A DNA stretch of 64,000 nt from Rhodanobacter sp. A1T4. GTDB lineage: Bacteria; Pseudomonadota; Gammaproteobacteria; Xanthomonadales; Rhodanobacteraceae. Below the pieces are notes generated by a model. The model did no database searches and was not told the DNA's origin. It saw only the letters and a program-made list of their open reading frames with translations. Positions 57,630 through 64,000 of this stretch are shown here, one piece after another. Where the stretch lies: NCBI RefSeq assembly GCF_014207185.1, contig NZ_JACHCP010000006.1:394086-458085 (forward strand), in the 5' to 3' direction. Positions within the stretch are counted from its first letter, which is position 1. Every line of letters begins with the position of its first letter. Position numbers and translations under genes: made by a program.

Positions 57630-59846
57630 GTGACGCAGGGCATCATGCGCCTTCATCAAGGCGGGCAGAAAGAGTTAGTTACACTGCGACTGGATCGGGC
57701 AATCGCACTGGCACTTTGCTTTGCCGCACTGGCTTCGCAGCAGGTGCTTGCGCAGGACGCCGCGCAGGCACCCACGCCTGATACCAAAACCACCACACTG
57801 CCGGTTGTGAAGGTCAACGCCAGCCGCATGGCGATTTCGCCGTTCGATCTTCCCGCTGCGTTGACCGTGGTGAACGTGGAGCCGACTTCGGCGGCGCAAC
57901 CCGGTATCAATCTCTCCGAAACGCTCACTGGCGTACCCGGCATCATCGCGCGCGACCGGCAGAACTACGCGCAAGATGAGCAGATATCCATTCGTGGTTT
58001 CGGTGGTCGTGCGACTTTCGGCGTGCGCAGCATTCGCCTGTATGTCGATGGCATCCCGGCCACGCTGCCGGACGGGCAGGGCCAGGTCTCGCAGTTCAAT
58101 ATCGATAGCGCCGATCGCGTGGAAGTGCTGCGTGGACCGTTCTCCGTGCTGTACGGCAATGCCGCCGGTGGTGTGGTGCAAATGTGGAGCGCGGACGGCA
58201 CCACCGTGCCGCAGACAACGCTTGGCTTTTCTGGCGGCAGCAACGATACGTTCCGCTACAGCGCCGATACGCGCGGCATTGTCGGTCCGGTCGACTACAA
58301 CATTGCCGCGTCGGAATTCATCTCCGGCGGTTATCGCCAGCACAGCCGCGTGCATCGCGAATCGGACAATGCCAAGTTCGGCATCGACCTAGGCAAGCAG
58401 CGCAAGCTAACTGTGGTGTTGAATCGCTTCTATCAGCCCATCGCGCAGGACGAACTGGGTCTTACGCGTGCCCAGGTCGATGCCGATCCGCGCCAGGCCA
58501 CCGCCGTAGCCAGCCAGTTCAATACCCGCAAGAGCACCAAACAGACCCAGCTCGGCCTGATCTACGAACAGCAGGTGGATGAAGACGACCAACTGCGCGC
58601 GATGGTCTATCACGGCCAGCGCAGCATTCTGCAGTTTCAGGCGATACCCGTGGCAACCCAGAAAAATCCGCTGCAGTCCGGCGGCGTGGTACAGCCCGAT
58701 ACCGATTACGGCGGCACGGATCTGCGCTGGACACACAGCGGTGATCTGCTCAACCGCGACTACGAGTTCGTGCTTGGCCTGAGTGCCGACTATCAGCATC
58801 AGCGCCGGTTTGGCTTCAACAACTTCGTGACCAATAGTGCCGGTATCACTCAGTTGGGTGTGATCGGCGCACTGCGTCGTAACGAGAACGACGATGTCGA
58901 CAACGTCGATGAGTACGCGCAGTGGTACTGGCACTTTGCCGATCGCTGGTCGCTGTTGCTGGGAGCTCGCCGCGATGACGTGCACTTCCACGAGCAGGAT
59001 TTTTATATCACCGCCACCAATCCCGATGACAGCGGCCGCGTGACTTACTCCGCCACCACGCCGGTGGCTGGTGTGCAGTTTCGTCCGTCCGACACCGTGC
59101 GCCTGTATGCCAGCTATGGCAAGGGCTTCGAGACGCCGAGCTATAACGAGCTGGGTTATCGCAGCGACGGTCAGCCCGGATTGGCGTTCAACCTGCGGCC
59201 GCAGTACAGCCGCAATCTCGAACTCGGTGCCAAGTGGCAGATCATGCCCGGGCTGGAATTCGATGCGGCCGCTTTCCGTGCCGACACACGCAACGAACTC
59301 ACCGTCGACACCAACGAAAACGGGCGCGCCACTTATGAGAATGTGGGCGATGCGCGCCGGCAGGGCCTGGAGTTTTCGTTGACCGGACAGCTCGGGAACG
59401 ACTGGCAGCTATCGGCTGGATTCACTCATCTTCAGGCGGAATTCCGCAGTGCGTTTTTCACCTGTACCACCACGCCGTGCGCGGTGCCGACCACAGCGGT
59501 GGCTGCCGGCACGCCTATACCTGGCGTGCCCGACAACTACGGTTCGCTGCGCCTCGAACACGGTACCGATCTGGGCTGGCACGAAGGCCTCACCCTCCAG
59601 GGCGTAGGCTCGGTCACCGTCAACGATACCGACACACAGCATGCGGCAGGCTATGGGTTGATCGACATCGACACCAGTTACACCTTTTCGCTTGGTGAGA
59701 CAACGCGACTGCAGCTCAGCGCCAGCATCGACAATCTGGCCGATCGCCGTTACATCGGTACGGTTATCGTCAACGACAGCAACGGTCGCTATTTCGAACC
59801 CGGCCCCGATCGCACCTACATGCTCGGCGCGCGGCTGACGTTCTAG
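57630..59846 (+). CDS. TonB-dependent receptor, PqqU (YncD)-like PQQ importer
   Basis: Start GTG 57630 follows AAGGGAG; 738 residues with a signal peptide ending VLAQDAA. The plug domain holds INLSETLTGVPGIIARDRQN and IRLYVDGIPATLPDGQGQ, followed by VEVLRGPFSVLYGNAAGG. These agree almost word for word with E. coli YncD/PqqU as I remember it, as does the end IVNDSNGRYFEPGP. PqqU takes up PQQ across the outer membrane. Its place next to a PQQ enzyme supports the same role, although a metal chelate ligand is not excluded. Confidence 0.88.
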   Translation: MTQGIMRLHQGGQKELVTLRLDRAIALALCFAALASQQVLAQDAAQAPTPDTKTTTLPVVKVNASRMAISPFDLPAALTVVNVEPTSAAQPGINLSETLTGVPGIIARDRQNYAQDEQISIRGFGGRATFGVRSIRLYVDGIPATLPDGQGQVSQFNIDSADRVEVLRGPFSVLYGNAAGGVVQMWSADGTTVPQTTLGFSGGSNDTFRYSADTRGIVGPVDYNIAASEFISGGYRQHSRVHRESDNAKFGIDLGKQRKLTVVLNRFYQPIAQDELGLTRAQVDADPRQATAVASQFNTRKSTKQTQLGLIYEQQVDEDDQLRAMVYHGQRSILQFQAIPVATQKNPLQSGGVVQPDTDYGGTDLRWTHSGDLLNRDYEFVLGLSADYQHQRRFGFNNFVTNSAGITQLGVIGALRRNENDDVDNVDEYAQWYWHFADRWSLLLGARRDDVHFHEQDFYITATNPDDSGRVTYSATTPVAGVQFRPSDTVRLYASYGKGFETPSYNELGYRSDGQPGLAFNLRPQYSRNLELGAKWQIMPGLEFDAAAFRADTRNELTVDTNENGRATYENVGDARRQGLEFSLTGQLGNDWQLSAGFTHLQAEFRSAFFTCTTTPCAVPTTAVAAGTPIPGVPDNYGSLRLEHGTDLGWHEGLTLQGVGSVTVNDTDTQHAAGYGLIDIDTSYTFSLGETTRLQLSASIDNLADRRYIGTVIVNDSNGRYFEPGPDRTYMLGARLTF

Positions 59847-59865
59847 CCCAATGAAGGAGACAGCC

Positions 59866-60273
59866 ATGTCTGACGTTCAATCCATCGAGACAACGACCGA
59901 GAAACGAGTCGAGAAGGTCCTCGCTACGGCGGCGGCTGATGCATTGATCGAGCGGCTGCGGCAAAAGCATGGTCCGGTGCTGTTCCATCAATCCGGTGGC
60001 TGCTGCGATGGCTCCTCGCCGATGTGCTATCCGCAAGACGACTTCATTGTCGGCGATCGTGACGTGCAGCTCGGCGTGATCGCCGGTGCGCCGTTCTACA
60101 TGAGTCCGTCGCAGTACGAATACTGGAAGCATACCCAGCTGATTATCGACGTCGTCGAGGGGCGCGGCGGCATGTTCTCGCTCGACAATAGTGAAGGCAT
60201 GCGCTTCCTCACCCGCTCGCGCCTCTTCACCGATGAAGAGATTGCGCAGCTGCAGAAAGACGGCCGATTCTGA
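59866..60273 (+). CDS. DUF779 domain-containing protein
   Basis: A 135-residue protein from ATG 59866 behind AAGGAGA. The motif FHQSGGCCDGSSPMCYP, with three cysteines, and YMSPSQYEYWKHTQLIIDVV are characteristic of DUF779. The family typically sits beside ExaC/AldB-type aldehyde dehydrogenases, one of which opens this cluster, so it belongs to the alcohol/aldehyde module. The biochemical role is unknown; metal binding is plausible. Confidence 0.92.
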   Translation: MSDVQSIETTTEKRVEKVLATAAADALIERLRQKHGPVLFHQSGGCCDGSSPMCYPQDDFIVGDRDVQLGVIAGAPFYMSPSQYEYWKHTQLIIDVVEGRGGMFSLDNSEGMRFLTRSRLFTDEEIAQLQKDGRF

Positions 60274-60321
60274 GTTCAGCGAATCCGTTTCACCACGAAA
60301 GTCATCAACAGGAGACAGGCA

Positions 60322-60645
60322 ATGGTCAAGGTCAGTGTGATGTATCCCAACGTTCCCGGTGCACGGTTCGACCACACTTACTACAAAGACAAGCACATGC
60401 CGCTGGTCAAGCGCCTGATGGGCGACAGCTGCAAGTACTACACGGTCGACAAGGGCATCAACGGTGGCGCACCCGATGCACCGGCCACGTATGTCGGCAT
60501 GTGCCACATCTTCAGCGAATCCGCCGAGACCTTTCAGGCCGGTTTTGGCCCACACGCCAAGGAAATTCTCGCCGACATCGCCAACTACACCGACCTCGCG
60601 CCGGTGCTGCAGATGAGTGAAGTGGTGGTGGGTTTTCCGGGGTAA
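60322..60645 (+). CDS. EthD family protein
   Basis: A 107-residue dimeric alpha-beta barrel protein from ATG 60322 behind AGGAGA. It reads VKVSVMYPNVPGARFDHTYY, KDKHMPLVKRLMG and GFGPHAKEILADIANYTDL, matching EthD. EthD was named for ethyl tert-butyl ether degradation, but the family occurs in many alcohol and ether clusters without a defined role. It is the last gene of the cluster, ending 6 bases before the convergent GFA gene. Confidence 0.88.
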   Translation: MVKVSVMYPNVPGARFDHTYYKDKHMPLVKRLMGDSCKYYTVDKGINGGAPDAPATYVGMCHIFSESAETFQAGFGPHAKEILADIANYTDLAPVLQMSEVVVGFPG

Positions 60646-60651
60646 TCAACG

Positions 60652-60999
60652 TCACGGCATGCCCGCGCCAACGGTTGCCCGAACGGGAATGCCTGTTGTA
60701 TCAAAACCTTCAAGGCAGAATACGTTGATGCCAAAAAAATCTGGCGCGATCCGTTTCCTGTGAAAGGGATAGATACCGCAGACTTTGCAGAAGTAGTGTG
60801 TCGCAGTAAACGTATGGAACTGATACTGAGTCAATGACTCAGCGCCTGCGAGGAGTTTGAACTGGCTCTCGTGGACCTTGACCATGAGTGCATTCTTGCG
60901 CCGACAGATGGAACAGTCACAGGTCGTGAGCTCCGGAAAGTCGGATGCGATTTCGAAGCGCACCGCGCCGCAGTGACAAGACCCCGTGAATGTCTTCAA
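60652..60999 (-). CDS. GFA-domain zinc protein (glutathione-dependent formaldehyde-activating enzyme-like)
   Basis: A 115-residue protein beginning KTFTGSCHCGAVRFEI, then CDCSICRRKNAL and a distal FCKVCGIYPFHRKR. The seven conserved cysteines bind zinc in the GFA/CENP-V fold. Most such proteins have no proven formaldehyde activity. The start is TTG 60999, which overlaps the stop of the upstream small gene (TTGA), so coupling is likely. It sits beside, but opposite to, the alcohol oxidation cluster. Confidence 0.88.
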   Translation of the reverse strand: MKTFTGSCHCGAVRFEIASDFPELTTCDCSICRRKNALMVKVHESQFKLLAGAESLTQYQFHTFTATHYFCKVCGIYPFHRKRIAPDFFGINVFCLEGFDTTGIPVRATVGAGMP

Positions 61000-61172
61000 A
61001 TCTGCTTGGCCGGAGCTGATAGCGGCTGAGGATTACGACGAAAAAGCCGAAACCAGAAAAAGCTTTCAGCGAGAAGGCCTACTGCAGTAAACACAGCAGC
61101 ACCCGAGGAAAAGCCAAGAGCGTAAAAGCACATTGCTGTGAGCAGACAGGCAATCGTGACTAGATGCTTCAT
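60996..61172 (-). CDS. Small membrane protein (58 aa)
   Basis: ATG 61172 is preceded by AGGAGC at a seven-base distance and opens 58 codons (MKHLVTIACLLTAMCFYALG, then SSGAAVFTAVGLLAESFFWF). It has two hydrophobic segments and a basic tail (RLFRRNPQPL). It ends in TGA overlapping the TTG start of the GFA gene. No family is recognised. The two genes look like one two-gene cassette. Confidence 0.65.
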   Translation of the reverse strand: MKHLVTIACLLTAMCFYALGFSSGAAVFTAVGLLAESFFWFRLFRRNPQPLSAPAKQI

Positions 61173-61204
61173 TTGAGTAGCTCCTCATAAAATATTCCAG
61201 TGAT

Positions 61205-61264
61205 GCGCAATGCCTGAATCAAGCAGCGCGCAAGATCGTTTTGTTCTGCTGGAATGAGTTGTCA
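61205..61264 (-). other. Degenerate attC-like site
   Basis: Inner arms TCAAGCAG (61219-61226) and CTGCTGGA (61246-61253) pair except at one base, as in attC L boxes. The outer boxes (GCGCAAT and GTTGTCA) match the consensus poorly. It lies at the 3' end of the 61262-61714 gene, where an attC is expected. Confidence 0.45.
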
Positions 61265-61714
61265 GGTTGCATGGGTATCTCCCTGGATGATTGACTTCAG
61301 CGTATCCAATGCCAATGCCTCATCAAGAGTGCTTGCCAGGGTAGCAATATCGTTTGGCACCCAGTTCGGAAAGGGTATCGCTTCTGTGACATGTTTGCCT
61401 GACGCCGTGTGCTGCTCAACGAGTTGCGCAATCTGTTCCGGGCGGAAGTGCCCGGCACAGCGAACCAGGGCAGGCCATAACCGCCGATGCACAAGCGTGA
61501 CTTTGCCAGAGATGAGGCGGCACACAAGAACTTGATCAGACTCATGAACAAGACGCGTGATCTGAAAAATTTCCTTGCCGCGAGGATGAGTCCACCAGCT
61601 GCCGCTGATCTTATCGCCAGTGATTGCCTGAACGAGCGAGGGAACTTGGCCGTTGGCCGATTCTAGAACGATGCCGTGCTTCCGGACGAAGGTAATTGCT
61701 TCAGCGGGTGTCAC
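61262..61714 (-). CDS. Conserved hypothetical protein, cassette gene
   Basis: GTG 61714 is the best start because AAGGAG lies seven bases upstream; the frame opens six codons earlier. The 150-residue product begins VTPAEAITFVRKHGIVLESA and has SGSWWTHPRGKEIFQITR, VLVCRLISGKVTLVHRRLWP and PFPNWVP blocks. I recall homologues in other Proteobacteria labelled hypothetical or AlkZ-related, but I would not assign an activity. Confidence 0.75.
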   Translation of the reverse strand: MTPAEAITFVRKHGIVLESANGQVPSLVQAITGDKISGSWWTHPRGKEIFQITRLVHESDQVLVCRLISGKVTLVHRRLWPALVRCAGHFRPEQIAQLVEQHTASGKHVTEAIPFPNWVPNDIATLASTLDEALALDTLKSIIQGDTHAT

Positions 61715-61731
61715 AGCAATTCTCCTTTGCA

Positions 61732-61791
61732 ATCTAGCCTTTCCTTCAAGCGGACCGCTGGAGGTGGGGCCGCTTGAAGGAAGGGTCAGGC
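61732..61791 (-). other. attC recombination site with conserved core arms
   Basis: CCTTCAAGCGGACC (61743-61756) pairs with GGCCGCTTGAAGG (61768-61780), leaving one unpaired base in the arm as attC sites do. The outer boxes ATCTAGC and GTCAGGC are decayed versions of GCCTAAC and GTTAGGC, at exactly the 60-bp spacing of the other sites. Confidence 0.65.
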
Positions 61792-61807
61792 GTTGGCGCT
61801 GATGCTC

Positions 61808-62032
61808 TCATTGTTCCTCCAACCAATCGACGGCTTCACTTTCGTCTGCAAATGATCGGAATTGGCGACCTCGCTTCGCCTCGCCGATGTACTCGCCAAA
61901 GCGCTCGCTAAACGATCTACCAACGTCGAAAACACACGCCACAGCGATTCGATAGTTGACAAGCTTCTGAATGAACTCACCGGCAAACCGATTTTGTAGC
62001 TCAAAGAACTCTTCTGGAAGGGTAGGGCCCAA
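61808..62032 (-). pseudogene. Truncated DUF4180 gene (C-terminal part)
   Basis: The frame reads LPEEFFELQNRFAGEFIQKL, VNYRIAVACVF and FGEYIGEAKRGRQF, which fits the C-terminal two-thirds of DUF4180 proteins (about 110-120 residues). The N-terminal 35-45 residues are missing. The upstream codons belong to the end of the NTF2-like gene, in the same frame and separated only by TAA. No attC lies between, so a deletion joined two cassettes. A TTG start near 62032 could still yield a 74-residue product. Confidence 0.6.
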
Positions 62033-62041
62033 AGCCAGGTT

Positions 62042-62416
62042 TTAGACCTTCTTGGGAACGCGTTGGGCTGGATCATAGAAGAACGTCTCCTCCGCGATTC
62101 GTTCACCCTCCCAGCGCTGGTACGCGAGCTCTTCCATATGTGTGACCGTGCCGTCGGCCCAATCGAAGTGAAAGATCCAGCGAATGACGACTCTGTCGCC
62201 GTTCACGAAGACCGGGCGAACGCACTTCGACCATACAGACTTGGCTCGCTCCATGATCTTGTGTTCGTTGGTCACGTGTGCGTCTCTTCCAACCCGCGGA
62301 GGCGATTGGTTCTCTTGCATCGAAGAGTCTGCGGTATAGAACTCCTCGCATGCTTCGGCATGGGCATTTTCTTCAACACGTGCGATGAAGCGCTCAAGTG
62401 TTACGGTCGTGGGCAT
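62042..62416 (-). CDS. NTF2/SnoaL-like protein, cassette gene
   Basis: A 124-residue protein starting at ATG 62416 behind GAAGGAAG. The cone fold of NTF2-like proteins is suggested by RFIARVEENAHAEACEEFYT, VFVNGDRVVIRWIFHFDWAD and MEELAYQRWEGERIAEETFF. Such proteins are small-molecule binding or isomerase scaffolds; the ligand is unknown. Its stop is directly followed in frame by the DUF4180 fragment. Confidence 0.8.
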   Translation of the reverse strand: MPTTVTLERFIARVEENAHAEACEEFYTADSSMQENQSPPRVGRDAHVTNEHKIMERAKSVWSKCVRPVFVNGDRVVIRWIFHFDWADGTVTHMEELAYQRWEGERIAEETFFYDPAQRVPKKV

Positions 62417-62449
62417 TGGCTTCCTTCGGTTGAACGATTAGGGGCTATG

Positions 62450-62509
62450 GCCTAACGCGCGAATTAAGCGGACCGCCATAGGCGGATCCGCTTGAAGGAA
62501 GGGTTAGGC
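62450..62509 (-). other. attC recombination site, best preserved
   Basis: GCCTAAC (62450-62456) and GTTAGGC (62503-62509) are perfectly complementary. Inside, TTAAGCGGA / TCCGCTTGAA and CCGCC / GGCGG form a near-perfect hairpin with ATA at its tip. It is 60 bp and lies 3' of the SnoaL cassette gene. Confidence 0.85.
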
Positions 62510-62557
62510 GGCGGTCGCTGAGACACAACCGATCTTCAGGCGGGCGGATTCTGCCAC

Positions 62558-62926
62558 TTACGCTCCACCCGCGTAGAAATACTCCTCGCGTACGATCTTT
62601 CCATCCTGAATGGTGAAGAGTCCGACTTCGTCCATCTTCATTCTCTGGCCGGAGGGCTTGTTCGTTACGTCGTATTGAAATCCGACGACGAACCTATTGC
62701 CATGGGGCCAAGGACCCGTGACAGAGGCCGAATGGATTTCGTGATTGGCGCTCCACCATTCGCCTTTCGCCTTGATGGCGGCAAGGCCTCTTGCTTCTTG
62801 TTCTGCGCCTGGCATCGCAATCGCTTCTACGCTTACAGCGTCGGAAGCGTACAACGCCTTCGCCTCATCGTTCTTTCCTTGCTTACAGAGGTCCACCAGT
62901 TTGTTGGCAATATCGAGGGTGTTCAT
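62558..62926 (-). CDS. SnoaL-like / NTF2-like protein, cassette gene
   Basis: A 122-residue protein from ATG 62926 behind AGGAAA. It begins MNTLDIANKLVDLCKQGKND and has ALYASDAVSVEAIAMPGAEQ and the terminal FTIQDGKIVREEYFYAG, a standard SnoaL-like cone-fold protein. The ligand is unknown. Two different NTF2-like cassettes side by side in one array is notable. About 180 bases upstream to the next attC are non-coding and may carry its promoter. Confidence 0.85.
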   Translation of the reverse strand: MNTLDIANKLVDLCKQGKNDEAKALYASDAVSVEAIAMPGAEQEARGLAAIKAKGEWWSANHEIHSASVTGPWPHGNRFVVGFQYDVTNKPSGQRMKMDEVGLFTIQDGKIVREEYFYAGGA

Positions 62927-63103
62927 ACGGTTTCCTTTCGGTCGAAGTGAGAGATTTGAGGGCTCCCAATCGGAGTCCAGGCCTTGTCCCAAGCGATTGT
63001 TGACGGGTCACGCTGCATCACCTTCGACACGGCGCCGTCAAAGAGTCTCCAGCAGACCTGCTGACAGCGTGGTGTCAGGAGAGATTCAGACGAGATGAAA
63101 GAC

Positions 63104-63159
63104 GGCTGACGCTTGAATTGAGCGGTGGCGTAGGTCTCCGCTTGGATGAGTATTTAGGC
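63104..63159 (-). other. attC recombination site at the outer end of the array
   Basis: Boxes GGCTGAC (63104-63110) and TTTAGGC (63153-63159) flank arms TTGAGCGG and CCGCTTGGA. It is 56 bp, slightly decayed in the outer boxes. It lies 35 bases from the broken end of the IS3 element. Confidence 0.6.
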
Positions 63160-63178
63160 ACAAATCCTTCATCGCCTA

Positions 63179-63580
63179 TCAAGGCCTTCGTGCAGCCGTG
63201 CGATCAAACACAAAATCGATCGACCAGACCTCGTTGGCGGTCGTCGGTCGAGCTAACGGCTGCTGCTCGGTAACGGGCACCTTCTTCCGCTTGCGTCGAC
63301 GCACCTGCAGCTCCGCTTCCTGATACAGCCGTTCCACGCGCTTGTAGTTCACGAGCAACCCGGCCTGTTGAAGCTTCAGATGGATCATGCCGACGCCGTA
63401 ACGCTTGTGCCGTTGCGCCAGAGTCAGAATTCGTTGCCGGAGTTCAGCGTCACGATCCGGTCGCGTTGCATAGCGATACGCGCTGGCGCTCATGCCCGCG
63501 ACCGCCAACGAGCGCCGCTCGCTCAACCCCTTGTCGACCATCTGCCGCACCAGCTCGCGCCGCGCCGGTGCGTTCACCAC
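63179..63580 (-). pseudogene. IS3-family transposase orfB, truncated
   Basis: The frame reads RRELVRQMVDKGLSERRSLA, the HTH-like start of IS3 orfB, continues with KRYGVGMIHLKLQQAGLLVN and breaks off at NEVWSIDFVFDRTA, just at the first catalytic Asp of the DDE domain. Full-length orfB is about 270-280 residues; here only about 130 remain, ending in unrelated ARRP-stop. It lacks most of the catalytic core and cannot be active. It is joined to orfA through an A6G slippery run at 63580-63586. Confidence 0.88.
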
Positions 63581-63890
63581 TTTTTTCGCAGGGCATCCTT
63601 GATCACTTCGTTCTCAAGCAGCTGCTCGGCCAGCAGCTTCTTCAGTCGCCCGTTCTCCGTCTCCAGCTCCTTCAGCCGCTTGGCGTCGGGCACGCTCATG
63701 CCACCGAATTTGCTACGCCAGAGGTAGTACGAAGCCTCGCTGAAACCGTGCTTGCGGCACATCTCCTTCACCGGCATGCCCGCTTCGACCTCGCGCAGGA
63801 ACCCGATGATTTGTTCTTCTGTAAATCGCTTCTTCACGTCCAATCTCCATCAGTAGGGGGATTGGACTCCAAACCTATGTGCTACTCAAA
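63194..63890 (-). mobile_element. Truncated IS3-family (IS407-like) insertion sequence
   Basis: OrfA and the first half of orfB are present, and the left end is probably near 63888 (TGAGTAGCACATAGGTTTGG on the minus strand). The distal half is missing, with the break near 63194-63200. What follows is the spacer before the outer attC of the cassette array, so the IS may have been cut by the same event that shaped the array edge. Confidence 0.65.
63574..63843 (-). CDS. IS3-family transposase orfA
   Basis: An 89-residue HTH protein. KRFTEEQIIGFLREVEAGMP and CRKHGFSEASYYLWRSKFGG form the DNA-binding domain, and KELETENGRLKKLLAEQLLE is the leucine-zipper segment of IS3/IS407 orfA. It ends ALRKKW, where AAAAAAG at the 3' end permits the -1 frameshift to orfB. 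With orfB truncated, it could only act as a regulator of related elements. Confidence 0.93.
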   Translation of the reverse strand: MDVKKRFTEEQIIGFLREVEAGMPVKEMCRKHGFSEASYYLWRSKFGGMSVPDAKRLKELETENGRLKKLLAEQLLENEVIKDALRKKW

Positions 63891-63936
63891 ATGGGGGGGA
63901 CGTCGGAGTTCCTACGCAAAAGTGGACACCGACTGG

Positions 63937-64000
63937 TTAGCCGCATTGTGCCTCGAACTCGATGGGAGAACGATACCCCAACGCGGAGTGCAAGCGCTTG
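63937..64000 (-). CDS. C-terminal end of a second IS3-family transposase (runs off right edge)
   Basis: The minus strand at the right edge reads KRLHSALGYRSPIEFEAQCG followed by TAA at 63937-63939. This is the usual end of IS3 orfB (RLHSALGYxSPxEFE). The element continues beyond the window. Its terminal sequence appears to run to about 63905 (GTGTCCACTTTTGCGTAGG), next to the left end of the truncated IS3 copy. Confidence 0.85.
   Translation of the reverse strand, partial: KRLHSALGYRSPIEFEAQCG

Larger units (their letters stand above)
60652..63159 (-). mobile_element. Integron cassette array without integrase (CALIN 2)
   Basis: Six short leftward frames with unrelated functions are separated by attC-type palindromes at 63104-63159, 62450-62509, 61732-61791 and, weaker, 61205-61264. 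Spacing of 60 bp in three of them, shared AAGCGGACC arms and matched 7-base boxes are strong structural evidence. No integrase gene is in the window. The outer end abuts a truncated IS3 element, and the last cassette has lost its attC against the EthD gene. Confidence 0.8.

Noticed and set aside
63988..64000. TGCAAGCGCTTG at the right edge, resembling the LacI operator core
   Set aside because: It lies inside the RLHSAL-coding part of an IS3 transposase, so the match is explained by coding sequence.

Overview
The window looks like chromosomal DNA of a high-GC gammaproteobacterium of the Lysobacterales/Xanthomonadales, most likely Rhodanobacteraceae (Rhodanobacter, Dyella, Frateuria and relatives). 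This is an inference from gene content (Xanthomonas-like rRNA pseudouridine synthase variant, MprF-VirJ pair, OPT transporter, M16 peptidase, YaeQ, DUF1415) and from integron attC sites of the Xanthomonas style. No rRNA and no CRISPR array were seen. One tRNA, tRNA-Arg(CCT), lies at 29664-29740.

Layout. 1-6817: mixed housekeeping genes (exported methyltransferase, GH18 chitinase, DUF1993, a degenerate RsuA-family protein, LLM flavin oxidoreductase, RIO kinase). 7012-8365: a leftward array of three unrelated small genes separated by attC-like sites. 8732-20267: FKBP, YaeQ, trypsin-like protease, RluA-type synthase, OPT transporter, mprF-virJ and an ALG10-like glycosyltransferase. 20268-20933: an IS scar. 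20934-25003: GST, VOC, DUF899 and an ECF42-type sigma factor between two YciI/DGPF genes. 25117-29590: rsmC-rsuA, YkgJ, DUF1415 and selO. 29886-32932: an AT-richer patch with a glycosyltransferase remnant and a YfhO-like giant membrane protein. 33125-46340: ALDH7, SDR, methyltransferase-pyrD-murB, M16 peptidase, fsr/AraC and ppk1. 46467-50689: a hydrolase, then a LacI regulator with a divergent Gfo/Idh/MocA dehydrogenase and PhyH dioxygenase around a perfect LacI-type operator.

50741-60645 is the most coherent functional block. It holds an AcoR-like sigma-54 activator with a palindromic site in its own upstream region and a good -24/-12 promoter in front of an ExaC-type aldehyde dehydrogenase. 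Next come a PQQ alcohol dehydrogenase with the DxD lanthanide signature, a periplasmic binding protein fused to cytochrome c (XoxJ-XoxG in one chain), a TonB receptor very similar to the E. coli PQQ importer PqqU/YncD, DUF779 and EthD. Read together this is a self-contained periplasmic alcohol oxidation module that may use lanthanides and scavenged PQQ. No pqq biosynthesis gene is in the window.

60652-63159 is a second leftward array of small cassette-like genes separated by attC sites, with no integrase in the window (a CALIN: cluster of attC sites lacking an integrase). It ends at a truncated IS3 element, followed by the end of a second IS3 element at the right edge. The two arrays share the same attC type and orientation.
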